NCBI GenBank assembly: GCA_002794735.1
Contig: NBAZ01000006.1
Location: forward strand, 992,001 to 1,056,000
DNA: 64,000 bases
From: Pyrrhoderma lamaoense
Lineage: Eukaryota; Basidiomycota; Agaricomycetes; Hymenochaetales; Hymenochaetaceae
Reading direction: 5' to 3'
Shown in pieces: positions 46,843 through 61,040 of the stretch. Position 1 is the first letter of the stretch. The number at the start of each line of letters is the position of its first letter. Under the pieces are notes generated by a model. That model was not told the origin of the DNA and did no database searches. It saw only the letters and a program-made list of their open reading frames with translations. Made by a program: the position numbers and the translations under genes.

Positions 46843-49800
46843 GTTCGTTTTTTGATTAAATCTGGTAAGGTTGTATGGATGGAGTGGGTAGGTGGTTATA
46901 ACGTGAATGTATAATAAATGTATTGATATACTTCCCCGTTGTGCTCATACATGTACATGTACATGTACTGTTTTCTATGTTATGTATACTTCTAACTAAC
47001 TATCCTAGACAGCCGACAACTAAAAAAAAAAACTTATTTGATCAATCATGTATTGATTTCGCTGCTTGCTTTCCTGTTCGACTACTAATTCATTCCAGTT
47101 GTTGACAACGACCGAAGTTGTAGGTAAAATTTAGATCTCTACGTTATTCTATTTTTCTTGGATGTTACCTTGGTTTCCTATGAATCGTGCACAGCGGTAC
47201 AACGATACGATGATACGATGATACTCCTACGCTTAGAAGCTACGGATCTACCGAAGTCAGAACCCTTCCAATCTTTTTTCCGGCCCCTTCCAATCTTTTC
47301 AATCCCTTCCTTTTCAATCTTTTTGATGTGGGGAGGAGGGGGAGGGGGTATTGGAAGTCGAAAAAAAAAAGATTGCCTACAAATGATTTATTTATACATA
47401 CGGTACTGGGGGTTAGACGTTAAACGTTAGATGTTGGACGTTGGATCGTTACACATACAGTACCAATACCAATACTAATTCGCTTCCGACTTAAGTTGCC
47501 GTTTGATCATTTGTTATCATGATTATTCATGATCGTATACGTTATTATTTGATGTTATGCCGATGTTTTACCTGATAGCTCTAATTCTTGAATTTTACGT
47601 TTTTCCGAGTAAGTTTGTTATATCAAGTTCCTATGATATACGACATATACATATATGTTTTTTTTCATCCTATGATTCTCCCATATACTGGATTGATTTT
47701 TTTTTCGCTGATGAGTGTATTATCTGATGTCTCGACGCATCTCATATATCATGTAGTATCATAGTCGTAATCTTTGTGTGTATGTATATGTATATATGTC
47801 AATTCTGTCGTCTTCTTGTTCTCGTCTTTCTTCATCATTTCATTTCTAGTTGATTATGAACCCTATCAACCTTGACGATTTTATTTGGATCTGTGAATAG
47901 ACGTATAAGTGTGACTCATCAATGTCCGTATCAGTTTTCCAGAATACTTATATGTATATGATACTTCTTTGGTTTAAAGTTCAACCTCGTTTTTTAATAA
48001 GTTCTACGTTTTTATGTTTTTACGTTTTACCAACTGCCTTCTTCTTTCTCTGCCTCTATCATCTCTATTTCTGTTTCCTACAAGTTCTTTTTCAAGGGTG
48101 GTCTCCACTACTAAGGGTGTGTTCGGGTTAAGGTTTAAAGGTTCAAAGGGGTTTTTACCCCATCTTGTTATCTTTTTTTTTGTATCTTGGATCTTTTTCA
48201 CGATACATCTCAGCTCCTCTTAATTCATATCATCGACTGACTGTATACCATCATGTACTGAGCAGTGAGTAGTGAGCGGGTATGCAATAAGAGCATTAGT
48301 AACGGAATCATGAGCTTACGAAGTTCATGAACTATTTGAATATATGAGTGTTAAATAAGAATATCGCGGTTGTCAACCAAGTCCGAGATAGATTTATACT
48401 TTTCCGAGTCGCGGGTCGCAGTCGCAGGTTGTGAGTCGAGAGTTGGGGGAATGGAGTGATTAGATTAGATTGAAGATGGAAGAACATTATGATATGATAC
48501 AATACAAAATTATCAAGTAATTGATATAATACGAACAGAACAATGGAACAATATGATATAGCAATACTAAAATGGAGTTTATATTATAATAAATACTTGT
48601 GTACATCATTTATTACGACTTCCGTTATATAGCAATGTTATCATCTAATCTTATTAACAACGACGACGATAACAATGATAAATAATATAGAGCATGAGCA
48701 CGCTTTTGTAATAAGTTATGATTCAGTGATACCATCTCCGCGATCACGTCAGTTCTTCATATACATGTACTTACATGTATTTATATTTATGTATATTTAC
48801 GTTTGCATTTACAATTTGCATCCTCATATGAACCGTATTGAAAGGAAAAGTATACTTGGCGTTGTTTCAGCACATATGAATGTGAATGCTGACTTGGATT
48901 ACCTTGACCCCGTTTTTAGTTTTTATTGATTTGGGATGCGGGATGACAAGTAAGTTAAGTGAGTAAAGAGTGGGGCATTATTAGGCTATCAGACTTCTTG
49001 ATCTCAATTCTTATTTTTATTTAGACATTGACACGAGTCCGAGATGACGGGTTAGAGATCACGACTAGAAGTTATGGAGAGAGACAGAGAATAGTAGTAG
49101 GCTATCAACGTCACAAGTCCACACAACCGATCATCGTCCCATCACTCGTCACCCATCATGATCATAGAGTTTGAAACTAGTTTGTATAAAAATAGGAAGT
49201 GAAATGAACTTTTTAGTAGTAGTAAATTTATCAGTAAGTTGCGCAGTGCGCAGTAAGGGTAGGTTCTAGGAGACACTACTGGGTCGTTCGACATTTTATA
49301 ATAGCCGGAAGATGTATAGATGGGAGTACGAAAGCGGAGAGAAGCAAAGGGGGATGAGGAGAGATTGCTACTCAGTAAGGTGGATACGAGTACCCCAAGT
49401 AGCCGATAAACGCTTAGGAAAAGGGGGGGAGAGGAGAGGAGAGTATCGGTACGATGTGTTCCTTCTCTCATTTACCACCTAATTGGGGGAGGAGGAGGGA
49501 TACCTGAGACCGCTTCTTCAGTTTTATTATTATATAATATATTTAATGAATACTTTTTGTTATGAATGGTATTAATAAGCAACCATGAAGCAGCTATAGG
49601 CACGCGACGACCCGAGTTTCTCCATCGCTCGTGCTCCTCTCTCTCTCTCGACGTTTTCGTTGGCAATGTCCATCTTCACTTGGCCGCCACACGTCACCTT
49701 CCGATACATCTCTCACTATTAATATGTTTTATTTTATTTTAATTATATTTTTTAATTTACTTTATAATTTTTCATATTTATATCCGACCCCTCTCCAGCA

Positions 49801-49869
49801 TGACACGGCAGAGATAGCTTCGCCTCCGTTCTGCTTTGCTTCACATCGAGCATATAGCTCGTGTCTACG
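46843..49869. other. Gene-poor, low-complexity intergenic region
   Basis: Three kilobases without a supported gene, the longest such stretch here. It contains simple sequence: repeated ACATGT near 46950-46972, poly-A and poly-T tracts, a G-rich run near 47331-47350, and GTCGCGGGTCGCAGTCGCAG near 48409-48430. Open frames are short and compositionally biased. I see no transposase or reverse-transcriptase motif and no clear terminal repeats, so a mobile-element origin cannot be supported. Confidence 0.5.
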
Positions 49870-52800
49870 ATGGATCACTACAAACGTCAATATGCGCCCT
49901 TTGGTGTTGTCTCCGGAAGCACCGACAAAAGCGTGCCATCCTCACCTTCATACCTAACACTTACCTCAACGCCACCTCCGTCCGCGAACCCACTCTCAAG
50001 CTCGTCACGCTCCCAGTCCTCCTCATCATCCCAATATCCAGACTCTCATCCATTCCTAAACCTAACCTCCCTCCCACCCGAACTCCTCATCAAAGTCATC
50101 CTCAACCTAGACTGGCGCACGATCCTCCTCCGTCTCAGGCTGGTCTCTTCAACATTTGCCGCCCTCATCTCGGAGCATACCTCAATTCGGTATCACGTCG
50201 AGCTTGGCGTTGCCGGTATGGTCCATGGTCGTCTAGTGCCTATCGTCGTCGTCGTAGTGGTCAGTACCGTCCGTCGTCGTCTTCACTCTCGACTGCGGAC
50301 AGACTGGCTAGGCTGAGGGTCTACCAGGAGAGATGGAGAAAGTTGACACCTGCTCGCGTGCCTATCACACCTGATCCGTCTCTTATTCCCAATCCTAACG
50401 CGATCGCGAATTCAAATTCAACATCATCTAGACCTACCCCTACTACTAGATCACTACTCCCTGGGTCGTCTGGGGCTAGGTCTCGGTCTGGACGGATGCA
50501 GACCGTGAGGGGAGTTTCGGACAGTGGTGTCTGGGAGCTCAATGGTGGGGTACTCGCTCGAGGGGTTGTCTGTTCTCCCCCTCCTCCTCCTATGGTGACG
50601 ACGAGGACTCATTTGAATATGGATGGAGACCCGGAGATTCGAAAGTTGCAGTTTACGCGTCTACCTTTGTCGGCGAGAGCGGGGTGTGAGACGACGACGA
50701 CGACGGCGACAGTGGAGTGGGAGCATGGAGAGTATGAGTTCCCGATACGTGATTTTACGTTTGACCCTAGTCAGGATTTGTTGGTGATCTTAAGGGATGG
50801 AACGTGAGTTTTTTTAAACACTTTCCCTGTTCCTGTTTGTTTTATTCGGTTTTATTCTTTCTTTCTTTTCTTTTCTTTCTTCTTCTCGCAATGGGTTTTT
50901 GGTCGTCTATACTTTTACCTCAACCCCCCCCTTCACACACACACACACACACACACACACTTCCTTCTTCCCTTTTGTCCCATCCTCCCCCTGGAGACTC
51001 GGAAGCCGATTCTCCGCGCGGGTGTAAAGAAGCCTTCTGTATTCCCGAGGAGAATGCGGGGAAACGGAGTAGAGAAGGAGAATGTATGATTCCTTATATG
51101 TGAGATCATGTGTGGCCCGGCCCATGTGTGTGTGTGTACTCTAGTCGCGAGTTTGAGAAGGGTGGAGGGAAGGGGATTCTTCCCCCCTTTTCATGTCCAC
51201 AACCCCGGCTTCAGGGCGCGTATACACATTGTCCATATTGTTCATTTAGGATTCTAGCTTCTTTCTCTGTCGGTAGCTTGTTTTTTGCTGATCATTACCT
51301 CTTTCTGCCTTTTTCATTTTTGGATGTCGTAAATGGTTTTCCGGAACCGGAATCGTTGGGTGGGGGTCCGTGTTTTATCGTATACGTTATACGCGTATTC
51401 GTTTGTTCGCACGCACGTACCGTTTATCTAATCTCGTATATGAAAAAAAAAAAAAACTACCCGCCTCTCGAACTCCAACAACAACAACAACAACAACGAA
51501 AAATGGTGAACAAATTAAAAAAATAGATCCGAAAACGCTTTCATCTCTCTCTACCTCCGATCTCTACACACGAACCAAAAGCATCCAAGAGCAAAGTCAG
51601 AGATACTGAGACATGAACTGGAGGGTGGTACGCAACGGTATTCACATGTGATGCAAGTCTGTGGGGAGAGGTTTGGGGTGTTGCATTTGGGGAGAGATGA
51701 TGTTTGGCCTGAGAAGTTGGTTGTGTACGATTGGAGGAAGGGGAGGAAGGAGTTTGTGAGTTTTTTTTTTGTTCTTCTCTTCCCTTCACTATCAACAAAA
51801 TTTTACTAAGCCCACTTTTTAACTCAATGCCTGATTTCGGATTGATAGGAAATCCAATTTTGTGGTATTCTGTCGTATACATTCTTGACGCCCTCGTTTA
51901 TCTTGATTGCCGTCCAGCCTTTTAACGTTATACCCGCCCGACAAGGGGACCAACAACATCGGCTGCTCATTCTGGACGTTGAGAGTACTGCAGCGTTGGA
52001 TGGGGGTAGAGACGAGAATGACGTCAGAATTGGTACCGGTAGTGGTACTGGGTTTGGTACTGGTACTGGGACTGGGGACAGCAACGAAGGAGTCGGGGAC
52101 GGGACGAGGACGGGGCCTGATGCGTATGTTGCCCGAGCCGAGTTTCATTTCCCGGAGCTTAAGCAGTTTGTGGAAGTTGAGGACGTTGAGATTCGGTGTG
52201 CTGGTAGTGGTTCTGTTATGGATATGAACTCAGAATTGGGTTTGGGTTTGGGGGGTGATGATGCGGAGAGTGGAGAAGTTGGTATGGACGTGGATGGCGA
52301 TTATGAGTTTAGTCGTTATACTACTGACACTGCTGTCAATAATGACGCTAACGCTAACAGCCACTTCGACTTCGACTTCGACGCAAATACGAAAACGAAC
52401 GGACACTCGTGTTCTTCTCCCCCAGTCGCTTTCTCGACTGCACCTGAGAATCGGATAGTGGCGGTTATTATGCACGTCGCGCCTGTGTTGGACGATGTGG
52501 GCGACCATCGTGTTTCGGAGGTACAGACCCTTGCGTTCTTCGTGCCCCTCGCGTTATTCCTGGAGTACTGTACTGGGGCTCTAGCACTGGTTCTGGAGGT
52601 ACTAGTACACTAGGAGAACAACGATCGATACCGATACCGATTCCTGGATCTGGATATCCGACGCTCGTAAATACCAGAGATACAGCCAGCCTCAGTCTCC
52701 TCCTCCTCCTCCTCCTCCTCCTCAAGCCAACGAAGCCAACCCCAACAAAAGAAATCCAAACACCTCAAACGTCTCCAACACCTCAATCAAGCAGTCGTCG

Positions 52801-53887
52801 AACGAGTCGAGAGGGACGGGTTCGAGATCATACCCGCCAATACGCTCTCTGCGGAGTTGTACTTTGGGGATTTTAGGCAGCGGCCTTTGAGGAGGGTTGC
52901 TGTCCCTTGGGGGCTTGGGAGAGGAGGAAGGGGTTGGGGTGGGTGGTGCGGCTACTACGACCACGACTACGACTGTAAGTGCGTCTGTAAACACAAATAC
53001 TACTGGAGTAATGTCGACGACGCGCGAGTCTGTGGATGCTTACGCTGTGGATAAGCCTGATACGTTTGATATGTTTCGTGTCTTCGAAGCGGACCTTGAT
53101 GCTGGCGATGGTGATGAAGACGAAGGGAGCAGCAGCGACAACTCTTCCACCTTCTCTTCTCTTCCTCTTCTTCCTCCTCTTCCTCACTCTCACTCTCCAT
53201 CTCCTCTACATCTCCTCCCTACTCCCTATCCTCCTACTCCTCCCCTCCCTCTCCATCCTCATCTTTGTCCCCGTCTCCAACTTGGACACCAAACAAAGTG
53301 GTGGGTACCGGCGTCGAGTGCTCCTCGTTCCGGGAGTGGAGAACGTATGGGTGTGTAACGTGTTTGGCACCAAGTTTGTTTACGTGCTTGAGCCTAGGGA
53401 CGAAGCTGTCCCGCGTGCGCCGAGGCATGTGGCCGTTTTGGAGTTTAATGTTGATGGTGTTCGGTTTGGCGAGAGGGCGTTGGGGGCCGAGGTTGGAGCT
53501 GAATGAGAACAACGAGAATGAGGATGGGAATAAGATAGAGATAAGGATGAGTTGGAGGACGAAGACGAGAACGATAACGAAGTCATAGTTGAAGATCACT
53601 TCGAGCCGAGTATCCTCTTAAAAGACTGTTGTGGGATTTTTGAAGAGGACGTTATCACGAACTTACCTTATCGCAAACGGTCCTTCGTGAAAAGGTGGTG
53701 TGTGATGGGGTGATGATCACGGAGGATAACTTACTTTTCGTTGATGTGAGTTCTTTTCTAATTTTTTCTTCTCTCTTTTTTTTTTTTTTTGCGTTAGTAG
53801 AAGTGAGCTGACGGCTTACCTTTATTGTGTCTCTCTCTTTTACTTTAGAAAAAGACTCCGAAGGAATGTGGAGTTTTGACTTTCTGA
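49870..53887 (+). CDS. F-box protein gene, fragmented across frames
   Basis: Starts MDHYKRQYAPFGVV. An F-box follows (LTSLPPELLIKVILNLDWRT, LRLVSSTFAALI), then the agaricomycete F-box pattern LSTADRLARLRVYQERWRKL and IRDFTFDPSQDLLVIL. A 722-bp intron (50804-51526) leads to FISLYLRSLHTNQKHP and YSHVMQVCGERFGVLHLG. A further exon from 51849 has FLTPSFILIAVQPFNV. Later parts (LYFGDFRQRPLRRVAVPWG, FGTKFVYVLEPRDEAVPRAP, CDGVMITEDNLLFVD) are family-like but lie in different frames. A missing base near 50227 and another near 53676 would repair two of the breaks. The middle (52560-53290) passes through all three frames around microsatellites. It is either a decaying gene or a badly called one. Coordinates after 52613 are approximate. 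Confidence 0.6.
50933..50960. repeat. CA microsatellite in F-box intron
   Basis: About 14 CA units inside the 722-bp intron of the F-box gene. The same intron also holds a poly-A run near 51441-51454 and CAA repeats near 51477-51496. Confidence 0.9.
52696..52723. repeat. CTC trinucleotide microsatellite
   Basis: About nine CTC units in the disrupted middle of the F-box gene, where the open frame changes. Slippage here could explain some of the frame changes. Confidence 0.85.
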
Positions 53888-54815
53888 TAAATATATGGAA
53901 CTCTCTTTGATTGGGCCATTGTCCATTGCATCCATGCACACATTGGGGTATACCAAGAATCAATAATCAAACACCGGGATTTTATTCACTTCAATTATTT
54001 CGAGAACGATTATCACGCATTCTACCTTTCTTTTTTCTTTTTCTTTTTCCTCTCTCTCAGTCTTACGGATCGGATTCCATGACGATTTAATGTGGATGGA
54101 CTGGACTGACAATGGATCACCCCCTCTTTCAAGGGAACTTAGCAATCAAGCCCAAAATACAAACTTGCTGTCGCTTTCATCTAATATCAATGTATAGTTA
54201 TAGTGTATGAATATCTTGTAATAGTTAGTTGTACCCACCCCATCGGTTGTATCAGTTTAACCCCAGTATACGGGATGTTTTTTTCTTCTTCTACGTTTTC
54301 ATGTTGATAGCTAACGAGCTCATCCAATCATTCGATTAGTCAATCCCCAAGCACAAAGTTCTATAGCCATATACCTAATACTAGTTTGTATTTGTAACAT
54401 CTCTCTTTCTCTTGGTTATGTACACACGATATAATGCATCTCTTATTGAGTTGAAAATCCACAATTATAAATAAAAGTCATGGAAGGAACTTGTGTTGAA
54501 ATATGGATATCTCGAATGAAGTGCAATTCCAAATGTAACGTACATGTACATGTACTACTCGACTTATTCGGTGTACATCTCTATCATAAACTGAAATAAG
54601 AAATAAAAATAAAATAAAAATAAAATATATAATAAAGAACATTTTACCAGAAAAAAAAACTCTATACATTCATACGTCATCCTATCTATCTACCTTCCCA
54701 CAAGCACACAATTCCATACCATATACCACATATCACCAAATAAATTTATTATCATCACAATATTATATATAATCTACCAGCCCTCTCTCTATCAGACTGC
54801 AACACCGATGCCTTA
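53888..54815. other. Convergent intergenic region
   Basis: AT-rich 3' flanks of the F-box gene (+) and a phosphatase gene (-). A palindromic ACATGTACATGT element lies near 54541-54555. Nothing else is recognised. Confidence 0.5.
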
Positions 54816-56339
54816 TCAATCAGCCTGGGCAGCCTTGGTGGCGCCTGGCGCTAAATCACCAAGTGACTGGACCACATAATCAGGGATCTGGTTCGGAGGT
54901 ACGGGTGAAGGGGATGGGGAGCTTGTGGACCTGGGTGTGATGTCTCCTAGTCGAGTTACGCCTATGAGACCCCCAAAAAGAAGAAGAAAAGAAAAAAGGG
55001 GGTTGAGAAAGAGAATGGGAAGAGTTGCTTAGATAGAGAATTACATGGAAGGGACAGAGACAAAGGCTAGGGGGGGTGGGCTTACCAGTCAGTACAAGTA
55101 GCGTAGCGAGTCCACCTTCTTTACCGAATTGTATATCCGTATTGAGCCTATCTCCGACCATTATCGTCCGTTTGGGGTCAAAGTTGTGTCTAGGTAGAAT
55201 TCAAAAGTATTATAAAGGTCAGTACCCAGCTGATTAAAAATGTGATAATTAGAATATTAAAGGAAAGATGGAGGGGGGGGGAAGGAAAAAGTAAAATTTT
55301 ACGAAACTTGGCCTTTATACACTCTAACATACTCTGACTAGGTTTCCCAAGCACTAAAGGTTCTTTCCCAAGTGCGTAACGTAAAGGTGCGCTGATAGAC
55401 CCTGCGCCGAGGCAAATTTGGCCACCTTCTCCTGGGTAGGTCGGGTCTGTGTTCGTTGCGAGGAACAGACAAGACTCAGAGTCTGAGCTTGAGCCTGAGG
55501 AGAGGAAGAGGAGGATGGATTTGGTTGCTGGTAGAAGAGAGGTACATGAACGCTTTGCAGAGCTTTGTGTACGTTATTTGACCGTCGAACCCGCATAGGA
55601 CGGCTCCAACAGATGGGTCAGGAGTGAAAGTTGTTGGATCGAAGGGTTCTAGTGTGTTATCTTCCGTGCTCTGTGTATATGCAATTACGTATGTGATCAA
55701 TAACATACAACGTACATGTATAACATAGTGGACGCTTACTGTTCCACCAACAAAATTGATCCGTTCATTTCTAAGCTCTTCTTCCAGCCCTGATTGTCCA
55801 ATGACGAACACTTTCTTGTCTTTTGGGAGTTTTATCACTGAAGAAAGGTATACAGCAGCTGCATACGCAGATCCGAATATCTCATCCTACACAAAAAAGC
55901 ATGCAAGGTGAAAATACAGAGATATTGGGTAAGAGTTAAAATACTAGTAGCCAGATCACAGATGCAAAATAATCTTGGGTAAGTAAAAGAACGATTTGCA
56001 TACCACATTCGCCTCAACCCCAACTTGTCAAATTTTTTCTTGTACGTGGCTCGAGAGTTAGACGCATTGTTAGTCACGAATATCACATTCTTCTCTTTTC
56101 ATGCACGTTTTAAAATAATCAAGGTCATAACTCAGTTAGCTCTACAATTGTACGGGTTTGTCAAATAGAACCTCACTCTTCGACCTGAGGAACTCCAAAA
56201 ACTCTTTTACTCCCTCAATCAATGTCGCCCCTCTCCAAAGAACTCCGTCGCAATCAAATAACCAGGTATCATACTTGTCTACAAGTTCTTGATGATCCTC
56301 GGGAGAGTTAAGATACTTGTACAATTGTGTGGCTTGCAT
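54816..56339 (-). CDS. PHO13/PGP-type HAD phosphatase, copy A, frame-broken
   Basis: Six exons: 56339-56177, 56094-56004, 55886-55740, 55670-55308, 55189-55086 and 54961-54816. It is a HAD phosphatase of the 4-nitrophenylphosphatase/phosphoglycolate phosphatase family. Motif I is [12 protein letters not shown], motif [12 protein letters not shown], the cap has [14 protein letters not shown], and motif IV is [18 protein letters not shown]. Three exons match copy B exactly in length or phase (147, 104, final), but exon 2 is 91 nt against 92 in B because the C-run at 56018-56021 (G on the coding strand) lacks one base. Exon 4 (363 nt against 311) has an extra Ser/Gln-rich insertion and a further phase error. 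The family destroys 2-phosphoglycolate, 2-phospho-L-lactate and 4-phosphoerythronate. Confidence 0.88.
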
Positions 56340-56813
56340 GGAGGTAGCGTAAGTTTTAAGTGTGTACTCTAGTATCCTAGTGGGTGGAGGGGTTCGACGT
56401 GAATGTAGATGGCGAACAACAATTCCAAAACTAAATATTAATATTATTATCAGTTCACTCGCCACTCGGATTTGGATAAATTTGGATAATTATAGACCAC
56501 GTGATCAATTACTAAGTTTCTTACATTTATATAGATAATCATAATAAGATATTTTCTTTTGAAAAGTCCCTAGAATTACATTTATATCATTTTACATGCG
56601 TATATTTTTACCTCTACATCCATCAAGTAAACAACTGGTCCAAGTTACATTGGACCATAAGGAAGTTACATATCCGCGTTGTCTTTGAGTTGTTGAGTTG
56701 TGATAGTTGCTCACGTCACCTTAATCCTTCTTCATCTCTAAGTAAGATTGCACGGGAACGAAATTTGGGGTATACCAAACAATCACCCAAGAAAATTCCA
56801 ATTTAGCTAACGT

Positions 56814-59189
<2,376 letters not shown>

Positions 59190-59476
59190 TATGACTAGTC
59201 GAGTTATTGTTTACCGTATGTTCAACGAGTCTGATTGGGTGTGTGACTATGAAACAAGAGTTTTGATGACCGTTAATGTATGCTTCTTAAGGGATACCTG
59301 AAGCCCAAATCCTGGGAAACACGGTAATTGACAGCGCCCGGCTTATGAGAACGCAAGGTTGAGATCAGAGTACAAGAGTAAGCTTGTCCATCGTCGACGC
59401 GCGCGAGCAGCAGCGTATAGGCACGAGTTTGTCTGTCATCACCGACAAGAACCTCGACGCGAGTTCTTCTAGAAAA
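59190..59476. promoter_or_regulatory. Shared divergent promoter, PFKFB / phosphatase copy B
   Basis: Only 287 bp separate the two divergent start codons, so both genes must be driven from overlapping control DNA. No defined factor site is recognised. Confidence 0.55.
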
Positions 59477-60708
59477 ATGAGTGCTGCACCTAAACGTCTT
59501 TCCTCTCCAAAGGACTATCAAGACTTGATAGATAGATACGATACATGGTTGTTTGACTGTGACGGTGTTCTCTGGCGGGGAACTACCCTCATTGACGGTG
59601 CGAAGGAATTTCTCCAGCTCCTTAGATCCAAAAGTCAGTCTCTATCTCTTATGCATCCTAAGAAAGTGCTGACTGAAACAATTGAATAAATATTCGGTAG
59701 AAAAGAATGTTATTTTTGTTACAAATAACGCAACAAACTCACGAGCCAGTTACAAGACCAAGTTTGACAAACTCGGCATCGAGGCACATGTGGTATGTCC
59801 CTAGCATACATGTAACCGAAATGAATACTTTCCTCATACCCCGTATATGCATAGGATGAGATCTTCGGATCTGCCTATGCAGCTGCAGTATATCTATCAT
59901 CGGTGATCAACTTCCCGAAAGACAAGAAAGTCTTTGTCATTGGTCAAGCTGGTTTAGAGGAAGAGCTTCGCAACGAAGGGATTTCATATGTGGGAGGCAC
60001 TGTTGAGTATAACTGTCATCCTCGCTATCAATATTATTGACTTCATCCCTATTCAATACTCAAAAGGATGCATCTAACAATACTCTTGATCCCTTCCAAC
60101 CTACTTCCTATACACCTGATCCGTCAGTAGGCGCCGTTCTCTGTGGATTAGATATGTCCATCAACTACACAAAACTTAGCAAAGCATTCATCCATCTTAA
60201 CACCGACCCATCCTGCTTGTTCCTTGCAACTAATACTGACTCGACATATCCTGCTCAAGGAGGAGTACTTTTACCTGGAGCCGGATCAATAAGTGCCCCT
60301 TTGAGATTCTCTTTAGGGCGTGAACCTCTGAGTCTGGGCAAGCCAAGCCAAACTATGCTTGACTGTATCAAGGCGAAGTAAGGTTCTGAAACTCTCCTCT
60401 TGTATGCTATCTTAAACGACTATATCTCCTTCAGACATAACTTTGATCCAAAGAAGACAATCATGGTTGGAGATCGTCTTAACACAGATATACAATTTGG
60501 TAAAGAAGGTGGCCTCTCTACTCTTCTTGTCCTCACCGGTAAGTGCGAATTTTTACATTAGAAACATACAGCTATTCAGCATGTACCAAATTGCCCCTTT
60601 TCAGGCATATCCCAGGAGAAAGATCTTTCTCCGGAAGCATCCCCACCAGCGATCCCGGATTATATCGCTAACTCGATTGGAGACTTGAGGCAAGGCGATC
60701 ATAATTAG
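59477..60708 (+). CDS. PHO13/PGP-type HAD phosphatase, copy B
   Basis: Six exons (59477-59633, 59701-59792, 59855-60001, 60067-60377, 60435-60538, 60605-60708), 304 aa, uninterrupted frame and typical family length. HAD motif I is [13 protein letters not shown], motif [22 protein letters not shown], the cap has [20 protein letters not shown] and [13 protein letters not shown], the substrate loop [20 protein letters not shown], and motif [19 protein letters not shown]. It is a cytosolic metabolite-repair phosphatase for 2-phosphoglycolate, 2-phospho-L-lactate and 4-phosphoerythronate by family knowledge. It is the intact sister of copy A, in opposite orientation, with PFKFB between them. Confidence 0.95.
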
Positions 60709-61040
60709 AAATACCATGAGTGAACGTGAGATTATAGAAGTATAAAGTCGAGAAATTTTTAGTGTTTGTAGGTTGGATGTAACTACATTTATAGTTGTTG
60801 TGGTTTAGTGCTAAATAGAATATATTGCTATTATCGTTATTATTGATATCATATAAGGCCATACATAATAAAAACCTGGACTAGTGCACTACGTAAAGTC
60901 CAGCTGATAGACATAAAACAAAGAAGAAGAACGAAGATAGAAATACATGAGATGAATTGATAAGAAAATAACTTATTTGTGAAGCAAAGTTTGATTTGAT
61001 TTTCTCCGGCTTAGATGTAGACGAGGTGTTCATCCGGTTC

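Noticed and set aside
46950..46972. ACATGT palindromic repeats, also at 54541-54555
   Set aside because: Considered as a regulatory element or element terminus, but they are short simple repeats with no flanking structure or consistent placement.
46843..49869. Transposon remnant in the 3-kb gap
   Set aside because: No transposase, integrase or reverse-transcriptase motif and no long terminal or inverted repeats were found by eye.
50804..51526. Extra exons in the long F-box intron
   Set aside because: The frames there consist of CA, CAA and poly-A tracts or short biased peptides. The GT at 50804 and AG at 51526 join in phase and rebuild the expected family sequence.
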